Source of the DNA: CAZSVE01 sp964610175
GTDB lineage: Bacteria > Pseudomonadota > Gammaproteobacteria > HK1
Length of the DNA: 13,822 nucleotides
Direction of reading: 5' to 3'
Assembly (NCBI GenBank): GCA_964610175.1
Contig: CAZSVE010000083.1
Location: 1 to 13,822 of the forward strand
Shown here: in pieces, positions 7,398-13,710 of the stretch
How the letters are laid out: every line of letters begins with the position of its first letter
Position numbering within the stretch: position 1 is the stretch's first letter
Notes under the pieces: generated by a model
Databases searched by the model: none
The model's input: only the letters and a program-made list of their open reading frames with translations
What the model was told of the DNA's origin: nothing
Translations under genes and position numbers: made by a program

Positions 7398-8153
7398 TTA
7401 GAACGCCCTCGGGTTGAAATCGGTGGCGTTGGTGAGGCTGGCCGAGTCGCCTACGGCCCGGATGGAGAAGAGTCCCCGATTTTCCGCCATTCTTTCCGCG
7501 CCGGCGTTGGTCTGAAGCCAGGCCATGGCCCCGTAGATCACGTTGTCCTGGTACCTGGGCATCCAGGTTTTGGCGTTGTCCAGTTTATTCATGAACTCCC
7601 GGACGTCATCGGGTCGGAGGGTGGTTTTTACCTCGACGATGATGATCTCCCGGCCATTGTGGGCGATGATATCGAATTCGTAGGAATGTCCCTGACGGTT
7701 GCCCCGTACCCGAGTGGACACGTCATCGACCGGTATCCCTTTCCCATTGAAGATCTCGATAAGAGAACCGCTTACCAGCGACTCGATCAATCGCCCCCAC
7801 TGCGTGGTGAAGAGATCCTCGGCCTTTTTGAGTCTCCGATCGGTCTCCTGCATCTGTTTGCCGGTTTCCTTTATGAGTCGATCGGTTTCCTTCATTCTCC
7901 GATCGGTCTCCTGCATTTGTTCCGTAGTTTCCTTTATGAATCGATCGGTTTCCTGCATTTTCCGGTCGGTTTCCTGCATTTTCCGATCGGTCTCTTGCAT
8001 CTGCTTACCGGTCTCCTTTATGAGTCGATCGGTCTCTCGCATTTGCTCCGTGGTTTCCTTCACGAATCGACCTGTTTCTTCCGTCTGCCGGGCAAGCTTC
8101 TGTAGGTAGGCCCAAACGGATTCTGGGCTGGGTTCTTGTGTGCTCATGGACAT
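7398..8153 (-). CDS. Coiled-coil protein with PD-(D/E)XK nuclease-like domain (DUF3782-type)
   Basis: The protein has two parts. Residues of about 24-110 are a long charged coiled coil built from heptads of the ETDRKMQ / ETGKQMQ / ETDRFIK type. The C-terminal 130 residues look like a PD-(D/E)XK-fold nuclease or nuclease-derived domain: YEFDIIAHNGREIIIVEVKT supplies the D...ExK pattern (D161, E174, K176). Proteins of this build are common multicopy families in large-genome sulfur-oxidising gammaproteobacteria and cyanobacteria and have no firmly known function. Three Met codons compete (8168, 8153, 8147); GGAGAG lies seven bases before 8153, so I chose that one. The gene converges on ectB across repeat A copy 3. 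It might be a DNA-acting enzyme or a structural relative; I cannot tell which. Confidence 0.8.
   Translation of the reverse strand: MSMSTQEPSPESVWAYLQKLARQTEETGRFVKETTEQMRETDRLIKETGKQMQETDRKMQETDRKMQETDRFIKETTEQMQETDRRMKETDRLIKETGKQMQETDRRLKKAEDLFTTQWGRLIESLVSGSLIEIFNGKGIPVDDVSTRVRGNRQGHSYEFDIIAHNGREIIIVEVKTTLRPDDVREFMNKLDNAKTWMPRYQDNVIYGAMAWLQTNAGAERMAENRGLFSIRAVGDSASLTNATDFNPRAF
7824..8084 (-). repeat. Degenerate 21-bp tandem repeats encoding coiled-coil heptads
   Basis: Within the coiled-coil gene, blocks encoding seven residues (ETDRKMQ, ETDRFIK, ETGKQMQ and variants) follow each other about 12 times. The central ETDRKMQ pair (around 7960-8000) is nearly identical at DNA level. This repeat can change length by slippage or recombination while keeping both frame and heptad phase. 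Confidence 0.8.
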
Positions 8154-8168
8154 CTTGGATCTCTCCAT

Positions 8169-8475
8169 TACGTTTGGGTAAATCTAGCGTCTATCGAGGG
8201 ATAAGCCACCCGGTATTCTTTTCCATTTTGGCATTATTATATAGGCAGTATCGAAAGAAATACTGAAATATTCATCGGTTATCGACACAGGAGAACAACC
8301 CGTGTTCGATACCACGAGACTATCCAATGCCTCCCACGGTCTGCGTAGCCCCACTTTACATTGATGGCAAGCGCACTGTTGTTCCTTTCCGCCACGCCTT
8401 TTACGAGGCCTGCTTCCACTCGATGTGTAATCTATTCGGCCCGAATTTTGGTTGCTTCGAAGGTGGCCAGCCAGA
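8169..8475. other. Non-coding interval upstream of the coiled-coil gene and the midA remnant
   Basis: These 307 bp separate two divergent loci. No supported gene is seen; reading frames here lack start sites and family similarity. The only candidate signal is a perfect TATAAT on the minus strand at 8236-8241. The part nearest midA (8430-8475) is probably the original upstream region of that gene. Confidence 0.5.
8236..8241 (-). promoter_or_regulatory. Candidate -10 box for the coiled-coil gene
   Basis: A perfect TATAAT on the minus strand lies 83 bp upstream of the chosen start, in the most AT-rich stretch of this intergenic region. No good -35 hexamer is found at the standard spacing, so this is tentative. 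Confidence 0.25.
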
Positions 8476-8747
8476 ATGACCATGAACCAACCCTACACCA
8501 CTCTGGAATCACTTCCAGAGCCTGGCGCACGGGACATGAAAAGAAGCCGCGCCCTTGTCGCTCGGATTGGCGCAGAGACAAGGGGTGCCGGGCAATCCAT
8601 GATCTCCTTTCAACGATTCATGGAGCTTGCCCTGTACGCGCCGGGCTTGGGTATTATCAATCCGAGAGGCTGGAATTCGGGGAGGCGGGCGATTTCATCA
8701 CCGCGCCCGAGATGTCGTCATTATTTTCACGATGCGCGGCGCGCAAG
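8476..8747 (+). pseudogene. MidA/NDUFAF7-type SAM-dependent methyltransferase, frameshifted and truncated
   Basis: This is the N-terminal quarter of a MidA-family (DUF185) class I methyltransferase, related to the mitochondrial complex I assembly factor NDUFAF7. The first frame from ATG 8476 or 8482 reads LESLPEPGARDMKRS..., then ISFQRFMELALYAPGLG. At 8652 the frame shifts by one lost T, and the next frame continues in register with the family: YYQSERLEFGEAGDFITAPE, then MSSLFSRCAARK. After about 8747 family similarity stops; the SAM-binding core expected next (a GxGxG-type motif) is missing. Intact members have roughly 380-400 residues, so about three quarters of the gene is gone. It cannot make an active enzyme. 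Confidence 0.8.
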
Positions 8748-9145
8748 GTCGTCGGGAAAGCGGCGTTTCCCGAGCCGACAAAAAGACCGATCGAGAAAAT
8801 CCCGTCCCCCGAACCTGCTGCGGTGTCCTCCCGCAAGCCACCTCTCCCTGGGCGAATCGTCAAGGCATCGCCTGGCGATAAGGCCTTTGGACGGAACCAT
8901 CCGGTCCCCGGTCGTTCATGATCGCAAGCGGCACAAAAATCGATTTTTTCACCGATTCTTCGAGACCAGGCGACCCCTGTTATCCTCGGGAAATCCGATC
9001 GAGAGTAGAATCGCCTCTTCTAATGGTTTCCATGATGGCTTAAAGTCTCATCCCGTCTCCGATGGTGGCACCAATTGCCCGGAAGGGGAGTTATGCTCAT
9101 CGGAGGATCGTCATCGGAGGCTCGTCCGGATAGGCATCATGTTCA
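8748..9145. other. Gene-free interval after the midA remnant
   Basis: No supported coding region. Frames stay open by composition but show no family similarity and lack plausible starts. It includes a 14-bp tandem duplication at 9097-9124 and leads into repeat B copy 2. It is most likely eroded DNA. Confidence 0.5.
9097..9124. repeat. 14-bp tandem duplication
   Basis: TCATCGGAGGATCG is followed directly by TCATCGGAGGCTCG (one difference). It lies in the gene-poor interval just before repeat B copy 2. Confidence 0.7.
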
Positions 9146-9234
9146 GGTATCGGAAAAACAAAGACCTCGAGAGAACGGATGCGCGTGCCTGGACCCATCC
9201 CGCTTCAGTCCTGGCGCGAAGCACCAACATGTTC
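9146..9234 (+). repeat. Dispersed repeat B, copy 2
   Basis: Same orientation and almost the same length as 5121-5207, with the shared blocks in the same order. The central inverted repeat is shorter (GCTTC 9202-9206 with GAAGC 9218-9222). It lies upstream of livG. Both copies translate to similar nonsense peptides (plus strand HPAS.LARS..MF), which reflects shared descent and not a real protein. Confidence 0.7.
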
Positions 9235-9344
9235 GGCCTGGAAAATTCCAGCGCGCCGCTCGTGACGAAACCCGGTCGGGCGCGGGGGTGCACCATCACC
9301 CGACACTTCCGAAAAAGGACGACGACCATATCGGGTCCCGTCAC

Positions 9345-9362
9345 CTGCCTGCCGGCAGGCAG
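9345..9362. repeat. Perfect 18-bp palindrome upstream of livG
   Basis: CTGCCTGCCGGCAGGCAG is its own reverse complement and lies 51 bp before the livG start. It could be a cruciform or hairpin, a protein-binding site or a scrap of a mobile repeat. Without other copies in the window I cannot choose between these. Confidence 0.6.
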
Positions 9363-9413
9363 CAGCAACCCCATCGCCTTGCCACATAGACAACGTGCAC
9401 GAAAAACGACAAA

Positions 9414-10262
9414 TTGACGGATAGCAGTACCTCCTCCCCCCTGTTGCGCGTCGAGCAACTCTCCATGCATTTTGGCGGTCTGGTCGCCATCGACGATGTG
9501 TCCTTCGATGCCGAAGACAGGGAGATAACGGCCATCATCGGCCCCAACGGCGCGGGCAAGACCACCGTATTCAATTGCATTACGGGGTTTTATCGACCCG
9601 GTTCCGGACGGTTGGCACTGCGCCCGCAGGCTGCCCCCGGAGCCATCCACCTGGAACGAATGGATGGATTTCGCATCGCGCGCGCCGGTATCGTGCGCAC
9701 CTTCCAAAACATTCGATTATTCACGGGGATGTCGGTGCTGGAAAATCTCATCGTAGCCCAGCACACCCCCTTGATGCAGGCATCGAAGTTTTCCCTATCC
9801 GGTCTGCTGGGTCTGCCCGGATACCGGAGTGCCGAACGCGACGCCCTGCATTTCGCGAAACACTGGCTGGAACGGGTAGGACTCATCGATCAGGCGAATC
9901 GCCAAGCGGGCCACCTTCCCTACGGCGACCAACGCCGCCTGGAGATCGCCAGGGCCATGTGCACCCGGCCCATCCTGCTCTGTCTCGATGAACCGGCTGC
10001 GGGATTGAACCCCAGGGAATCCCTCGATCTTACCGAATTGTTACTTTCCCTACGCGACCGGGAACGCATCGCCATACTGCTCATCGAACACGACATGCGG
10101 GTGGTCATGGGGATATCGGATCGCATCATCGTATTGGAATATGGTCGCAAGATCGCCGATGGTGTCCCGGAAGAGGTTCGCAACGATCCCAATGTCATCC
10201 GTGCCTACCTCGGTGCCGAGGAAGAGGATTCCGATACGAAACAGCACTCCCTATGCCCGTAA
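9414..10262 (+). CDS. livG: LivG-type ABC transporter ATP-binding protein (branched-chain amino acid family)
   Basis: Cytoplasmic ATPase subunit of a HAAT-family importer for branched-chain amino acids or related solutes. The order of motifs is complete: Walker A GPNGAGKT (residues 43-50), Q-loop VRTFQNIRLF with Q98, family-specific signature YGDQRRLEIARAM (170-182), Walker B ILLCLDEPAAGLN (187-199) and H-loop H226 (LIEHDMRVVMGISD). The signature has GDQ where GQQ is usual. The length of 282 aa is slightly above the typical 255-270 because of a short acidic C-terminal tail. The start is TTG at 9414, without a clear ribosome binding site. No livK, livH, livM or livF is adjacent: upstream is repeat and palindrome, downstream is phoX. 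It looks like an orphan subunit that is still intact. Confidence 0.88.
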   Translation: MTDSSTSSPLLRVEQLSMHFGGLVAIDDVSFDAEDREITAIIGPNGAGKTTVFNCITGFYRPGSGRLALRPQAAPGAIHLERMDGFRIARAGIVRTFQNIRLFTGMSVLENLIVAQHTPLMQASKFSLSGLLGLPGYRSAERDALHFAKHWLERVGLIDQANRQAGHLPYGDQRRLEIARAMCTRPILLCLDEPAAGLNPRESLDLTELLLSLRDRERIAILLIEHDMRVVMGISDRIIVLEYGRKIADGVPEEVRNDPNVIRAYLGAEEEDSDTKQHSLCP

Positions 10263-10354
10263 AACCTTGGACGAAACGCCCAAGAGATTCTCCGGATCTT
10301 GAAGCGATGTTTCCTTTCCGGGGGAGAAGGCTTCCGGGGATGTTCCGGGCCCGG

Positions 10355-10372
10355 GGGGACATAGGGGACATA
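10355..10372. repeat. 9-bp tandem duplication and nearby hairpin in the livG-phoX gap
   Basis: GGGGACATA occurs twice in tandem. Six bases further on, GAACGC-TAC-GCGTTC (10378-10392) forms a 6-bp stem with a 3-base loop, 56 bp before phoX. There is no T-tract, so it is not a standard terminator; it could sit in the phoX leader. Confidence 0.5.
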
Positions 10373-10448
10373 GATCCGAACGCTACGCGTTCCGACGACT
10401 ACTGTGTGACGGCTATTGTGTTGTAAATAACTCGAGGTAGAAACCATC

Positions 10449-12392
10449 ATGAACCGTTTCGGCAAAAAAAACATCCATTACACGGACCATGACAGGCAAT
10501 CGGAATTCGGCAGGCTGCTCGATCGTCGGGAATTTCTCTCGGCCGGCGGCACCGTCGGGGTGGCGGCATTCCTGGCCGTAAATCCCATTACCAGAGTCAT
10601 TGCCGCCGAGAGCAACCAGGGTCGGGGCATTCTGGGTTTTCGAGCGGTCCCGGCGTCGACCCTGGACCGCGTCGTGGTCCCCAGGGGCTACCGGGCCGAG
10701 GTGTTGCTCTCCTGGGGAGACCCCATCTTCCCGGACGCGCCTCCCTTCGATCAAAACGCCGATGCCGGGGATCAGCAGCGGCAATTCGGAGATAACAACG
10801 ATGGCATGACCTTTTTCCCCCTTCGTGACGATACGAGCGGTGATACGGGCAATGACACGGGCGACAATAGGGGCAGCGACCGCGGCGTGCTGGTCGTAAA
10901 CCATGAATTTACCAACTACGAATACCTGTTCCCCCACCAGGGCAAGGCCATGACCGCGGCAGCGGTGAAGAAGGCCCAGGCCGCCCACGGGGTCGCCGTG
11001 GTGGAATTGAAGAAACAAGATGGCCGTTGGCGGATCGACCTCGGCGGCAGACTGAACCGCCGCATCACGACCAATACCCCCATGGAGATTACGGGGCCCG
11101 CCGCCGGACATTCCTCGATGAAGACTGCCTTCGATGACAGCGGTCGCCATGTTTTGGGTACGGTGAACAACTGTGCCAATGGTCGAACCCCCTGGGGTAC
11201 CTATCTCACCTGCGAGGAGAACTTCAATTACTACTTCGTCAGCGGCGATGGCTCCGATCCCGGGGAGAACTACCAACGCTACGGCATTTCGGCGCGTGAT
11301 AAAGAAGACTATCGCTGGTACGAGTTCGATGAGCGCTTCGATGTCGCGAGAAACCCCAACGAGGCGCATCGTTTTGGCTGGGTGGTGGAAATAGACCCCA
11401 TGGACCCCGCTTCGACGCCGAAAAAACGCACCGCCCTCGGTCGCTTCAAGCACGAGAACGCCGCCCTGGTCATCGATGACGACGGTCGCGTGGTGATCTA
11501 TATGGGAGACGATGAACGAGGTGAACATTTGTACAAGTTCATCTCCAGGCACCGATACGATCCCGATGATACCGTGGCCAATGGTCGGCTGCTCGATGAG
11601 GGCACCCTGTATGTAGCCGAATTGCGCGGCAATCAAGGGGAAAACAAGGGAACCGGACGCTGGATCGAATTGACCTGGGGAAAACACGGGCTTACCCCGG
11701 AGAACGGCTTCCCGGATCAGGCGACGGTATCGATCTTCGCCCGCGAGGCCGCGACACGAGTGGGTGCGACCACCATGGATCGACCGGAGTGGGTCGCCGT
11801 GCACCCCGACAACGGGCATGTCTTTTGCACCATGACTAACAACAAAGACCGCGGCGTCGAAGACAACCAGCCGGTGGACGCGGCCAATCCGCGCAACAAA
11901 AATATTTATGGACACATCGTGCGCTGGCGTCCCGACGGGGGTAACCACGCCGCCGAGACATTCACCTGGGACCTCTACGTGATCGCCGGCAACCCGGTGG
12001 TGCATGATGGTGGTCCATATGCCGGTAGCCCCAACATCACCCCGGAAAATATGTTCAATTCCCCGGATGGCCTCGGTTTCGACGGCGATGGCCGACTCTG
12101 GATCCTCACCGACGGAAAATATTCCAACAAGGGCGATTTCGCCGGCATGGGCAACAATCAAATGCTGTGTGCAGACCCCGATAGCGGCGAGATCCGGCGT
12201 TTCCTCACAGGGCCCATTGCCTGCGAGATCACGGGACTTACCTTCACCCCGGACTACAAGACCATGTTCGTGGGCATACAACATCCGGGCGAAAAACTGG
12301 CGCCGTCCCATTTCCCGGATGGTGGAGACGCCATCCCCCGTTCCTCGGTCATGATGATCACCCGCGAGGATGGCGGTGTCATCGGAGCGTAA
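10449..12392 (+). CDS. phoX: PhoX-family alkaline phosphatase, Tat-exported
   Basis: Secreted calcium/iron-dependent phosphatase of the PhoX (DUF839) family that releases phosphate from organic esters outside the cytoplasm. The N-terminus holds a Tat signal (DRREFLSAGG, twin Arg at 26-27) and a hydrophobic stretch (GVAAFLAVNP). Family blocks in order: FRAVPASTLDRVVVPRGYRA (64-83), VLVVNHEFTN (147-156), GTYLTCEENF with the conserved Cys255, FKHENAAL (333-340), YMGDDERGEHLYKF (351-364) and a C-terminal run of SPDGLGFDGDGRLWILTDG, GNNQM and EITGLTF. The length is 647 aa. The ATG at 10449 has a GAGGTAG-type ribosome binding site. A short Asp-Thr-Gly-Asn repeat at residues 128-146 sits between FFPL and VLVVNHE. 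Control by phosphate starvation would be expected, but I cannot see a convincing Pho box. Confidence 0.93.
   Translation: MNRFGKKNIHYTDHDRQSEFGRLLDRREFLSAGGTVGVAAFLAVNPITRVIAAESNQGRGILGFRAVPASTLDRVVVPRGYRAEVLLSWGDPIFPDAPPFDQNADAGDQQRQFGDNNDGMTFFPLRDDTSGDTGNDTGDNRGSDRGVLVVNHEFTNYEYLFPHQGKAMTAAAVKKAQAAHGVAVVELKKQDGRWRIDLGGRLNRRITTNTPMEITGPAAGHSSMKTAFDDSGRHVLGTVNNCANGRTPWGTYLTCEENFNYYFVSGDGSDPGENYQRYGISARDKEDYRWYEFDERFDVARNPNEAHRFGWVVEIDPMDPASTPKKRTALGRFKHENAALVIDDDGRVVIYMGDDERGEHLYKFISRHRYDPDDTVANGRLLDEGTLYVAELRGNQGENKGTGRWIELTWGKHGLTPENGFPDQATVSIFAREAATRVGATTMDRPEWVAVHPDNGHVFCTMTNNKDRGVEDNQPVDAANPRNKNIYGHIVRWRPDGGNHAAETFTWDLYVIAGNPVVHDGGPYAGSPNITPENMFNSPDGLGFDGDGRLWILTDGKYSNKGDFAGMGNNQMLCADPDSGEIRRFLTGPIACEITGLTFTPDYKTMFVGIQHPGEKLAPSHFPDGGDAIPRSSVMMITREDGGVIGA
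10830..10886 (+). repeat. 12-bp degenerate tandem repeat inside phoX (DTGN units)
   Basis: Residues 128-146 read DTSG-DTGN-DTGD-NRGS-DRG, a four-residue unit encoded by 12-bp steps. It is an acidic, flexible insert between two conserved PhoX blocks and keeps the frame. It could be a neutral loop or bind calcium; the sequence does not decide. Confidence 0.65.
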
Positions 12393-12508
12393 CGGGGAGT
12401 CGATACCGTCATCGGGCCGCGATGGGAAGTCGGTAGCGTGATCGGGGGGTAATGGCCCGAATGCAATGACCAAGATGTAATGGCCCGTGTGCAATAACCC
12501 GGATATCC
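12393..12508. repeat. Two pairs of tandem repeats between phoX and the amidohydrolase
   Basis: The first pair has a 30-bp period (GGGGAGTCGATACCGTCATC at 12394 with GGGAAGTCGGTAGCGTGATC at 12424). The second pair has a 28-bp period (TAATGGCCCG...TGCAAT at 12450 and again at 12478). They start right after the phoX stop and fill nearly all of the 137-bp gap. No gene or standard terminator is present. Confidence 0.7.
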
Positions 12509-12529
12509 TGATTGTAGTAAGGCTCGCCA

Positions 12530-13315
12530 GTGAAGATCGGAATCATACAAATCTGCTCGGTACTCGATTACGAGCAAAACCTCGACAAAATCAGGGCACT
12601 TCTCCACGAGGCCAAGTTACGGCAACTCACCCGGGTTTTTCTCCCCGAATGCTTCTACTCCATGCCCGATGGAACCACGCCCGGTCCCTACCTCATCGAT
12701 GCAGACAACCAGGACGATGAGCACTACCGCAACATCAGGCGACTGGCTACCGATTACGCCATTTCGATCCTGGGGGGATCCGCTTCCACCAAAAAGGGCG
12801 CCGCAATCGTCAACAGAAGCTATAACTTCGACAAATACGGCAATGACCTCGGTCACTATGACAAGATGCATCTTTTTTCCTGCGAGCTCGGTTCGAAAAT
12901 AATCGATGAAAGCAACCTTTACACACCGGGCACGACCCCTGCCATGATTCGCGACCAGGGGTTGAAAATCGGGCTATCCATTTGTTTCGACCTCCGCTAT
13001 CCATGCCTGTACCAGGACTATGCGAAAAACGGGGCGGATATCCTGAGCATCCCCGCTGCGTTCACCATACCTACCGGAAGGGCGCATTGGCACACCCTGA
13101 TAAGGGCCAGGGCTATCGAGAATCAATGCTTCGTGGTTGCCCCGGCGCAATGGGGCCAAAACAACGACAAGATCGAGACATTCGGCCATTCGTTGATCGT
13201 CGACCCCTGGGGGGAAATCCTGGCCGATGCCGAGGAGGGGGAAAAATTGATGAGCGCCGACATCGATCTTGGGAAGATCGCGTCGGTGAGGAAGGCCATA
13301 AAATCCACAGGATAG
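12530..13315 (+). CDS. Carbon-nitrogen hydrolase (nitrilase superfamily, Nit/omega-amidase-like)
   Basis: Cytoplasmic amidohydrolase of the nitrilase superfamily. The catalytic triad is visible: E40 in FLPECFY, K112 in YDKMHLF and C152 in SICFDLRYP. The family text THWHTLIRARAIEN appears as AHWHTLIRARAIENQCFVVA, and the C-terminal FGHSLIVDPWGEIL is standard. The 261-aa length fits the Nit branch, which hydrolyses deaminated glutathione or omega-amides, but the substrate cannot be fixed from the sequence and other small-amide substrates are possible. The start is GTG at 12530, with AAGG seven bases upstream. It is read in the same direction as phoX, separated by repeats, with no clear shared pathway. 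Confidence 0.9.
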   Translation: MKIGIIQICSVLDYEQNLDKIRALLHEAKLRQLTRVFLPECFYSMPDGTTPGPYLIDADNQDDEHYRNIRRLATDYAISILGGSASTKKGAAIVNRSYNFDKYGNDLGHYDKMHLFSCELGSKIIDESNLYTPGTTPAMIRDQGLKIGLSICFDLRYPCLYQDYAKNGADILSIPAAFTIPTGRAHWHTLIRARAIENQCFVVAPAQWGQNNDKIETFGHSLIVDPWGEILADAEEGEKLMSADIDLGKIASVRKAIKSTG

Positions 13316-13331
13316 TGAAAAACTCCTGTCC

Positions 13332-13369
13332 GGGATTGTCTCACTTAATCGGGACTGTTTCACTTAATA
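13332..13369. repeat. 19-bp tandem duplication next to the ectB fragment
   Basis: GGGATTGTCTCACTTAATC is followed directly by GGGACTGTTTCACTTAATA (three differences). It adjoins the distal end of the inverted ectB fragment and could mark the end of a mobile or recombining unit, although no transposase is near. Confidence 0.6.
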
Positions 13370-13533
13370 GATCGGGAAATGTGATTCCCCCCGATGTTGG
13401 CCCTGGGCCGGGGCAGCGATGGCATCGTCGATGATCCGCGGTCCCCTTTTCGGGAGATCTTCCTCCATGATCAGCGGGGGAAGGGATTTCAGCACCTGGT
13501 TTCTGGTACCGGCAGTTTCGATGATAAGTCCGC
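13366..13533 (-). pseudogene. Inverted duplicate of the ectB 3' end
   Basis: On the minus strand this stretch encodes ETAGTRNQVLKSLPPLIMEE and on to RIIDDAIAAPAQG. It matches the last 44 residues of EctB at 36 positions by my alignment. Similarity also covers the sequence just past the ectB stop (CATCGGGG.GAATC.CATTTCCCGA), so it is a DNA copy and not a distant paralogue. Three Leu-to-Pro changes, and the ectB stop changed from TAA to CAA, show that selection no longer acts on it. There is no start or catalytic part. Confidence 0.88.
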
Positions 13534-13630
13534 TCATCTTCGCAAATGAGTCGACTTTTACAAAATACCGATTTTGCTTTGGCTGATGCTGGGTCATGCT
13601 TTGTGTGTTCGAGGCGAAGCTTCGCTAGAA
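13530..13630 (+). repeat. Dispersed repeat A, copy 4
   Basis: It begins CCGCTCATCTTCGCAAATGA and continues GTCGACTTTTA, as in copies 2 and 3. It ends TTCGAGGCGAAGCTTCGCTAG (13609-13629), like the hairpin end of copy 3. It directly abuts the inverted ectB fragment. The first part of the repeat (TTTGTTTATTTC) is replaced by ectB sequence. The rest of the gap to 13710 shows no gene. Confidence 0.7.
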
Positions 13631-13710
13631 TTGTCTTGCCAAAGAGTCCCGTGTGACAGGGTCGGGACAGTTGTGTGTATCCTTGATACGTTATCCATGC
13701 AGTAAATCCA

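Noticed and set aside
8452..9417. A 321-codon plus-strand frame running from the midA remnant to livG
   Set aside because: Only the first part matches MidA; the rest is low-information Arg/Ser/Pro-rich text crossing repeat B, so it is not one protein.
10393..10430. Possible Pho box upstream of phoX (CTGTGTGACGG-CTATTGTGTTG)
   Set aside because: The 11-bp spacing is suggestive, but the halves match the CTGTCAT consensus poorly; not strong enough to annotate.
10413..12494. A 693-codon open frame on the minus strand opposite phoX
   Set aside because: It mirrors phoX almost exactly, has no family similarity I recognise, and its openness follows from the codon use of the phoX strand.
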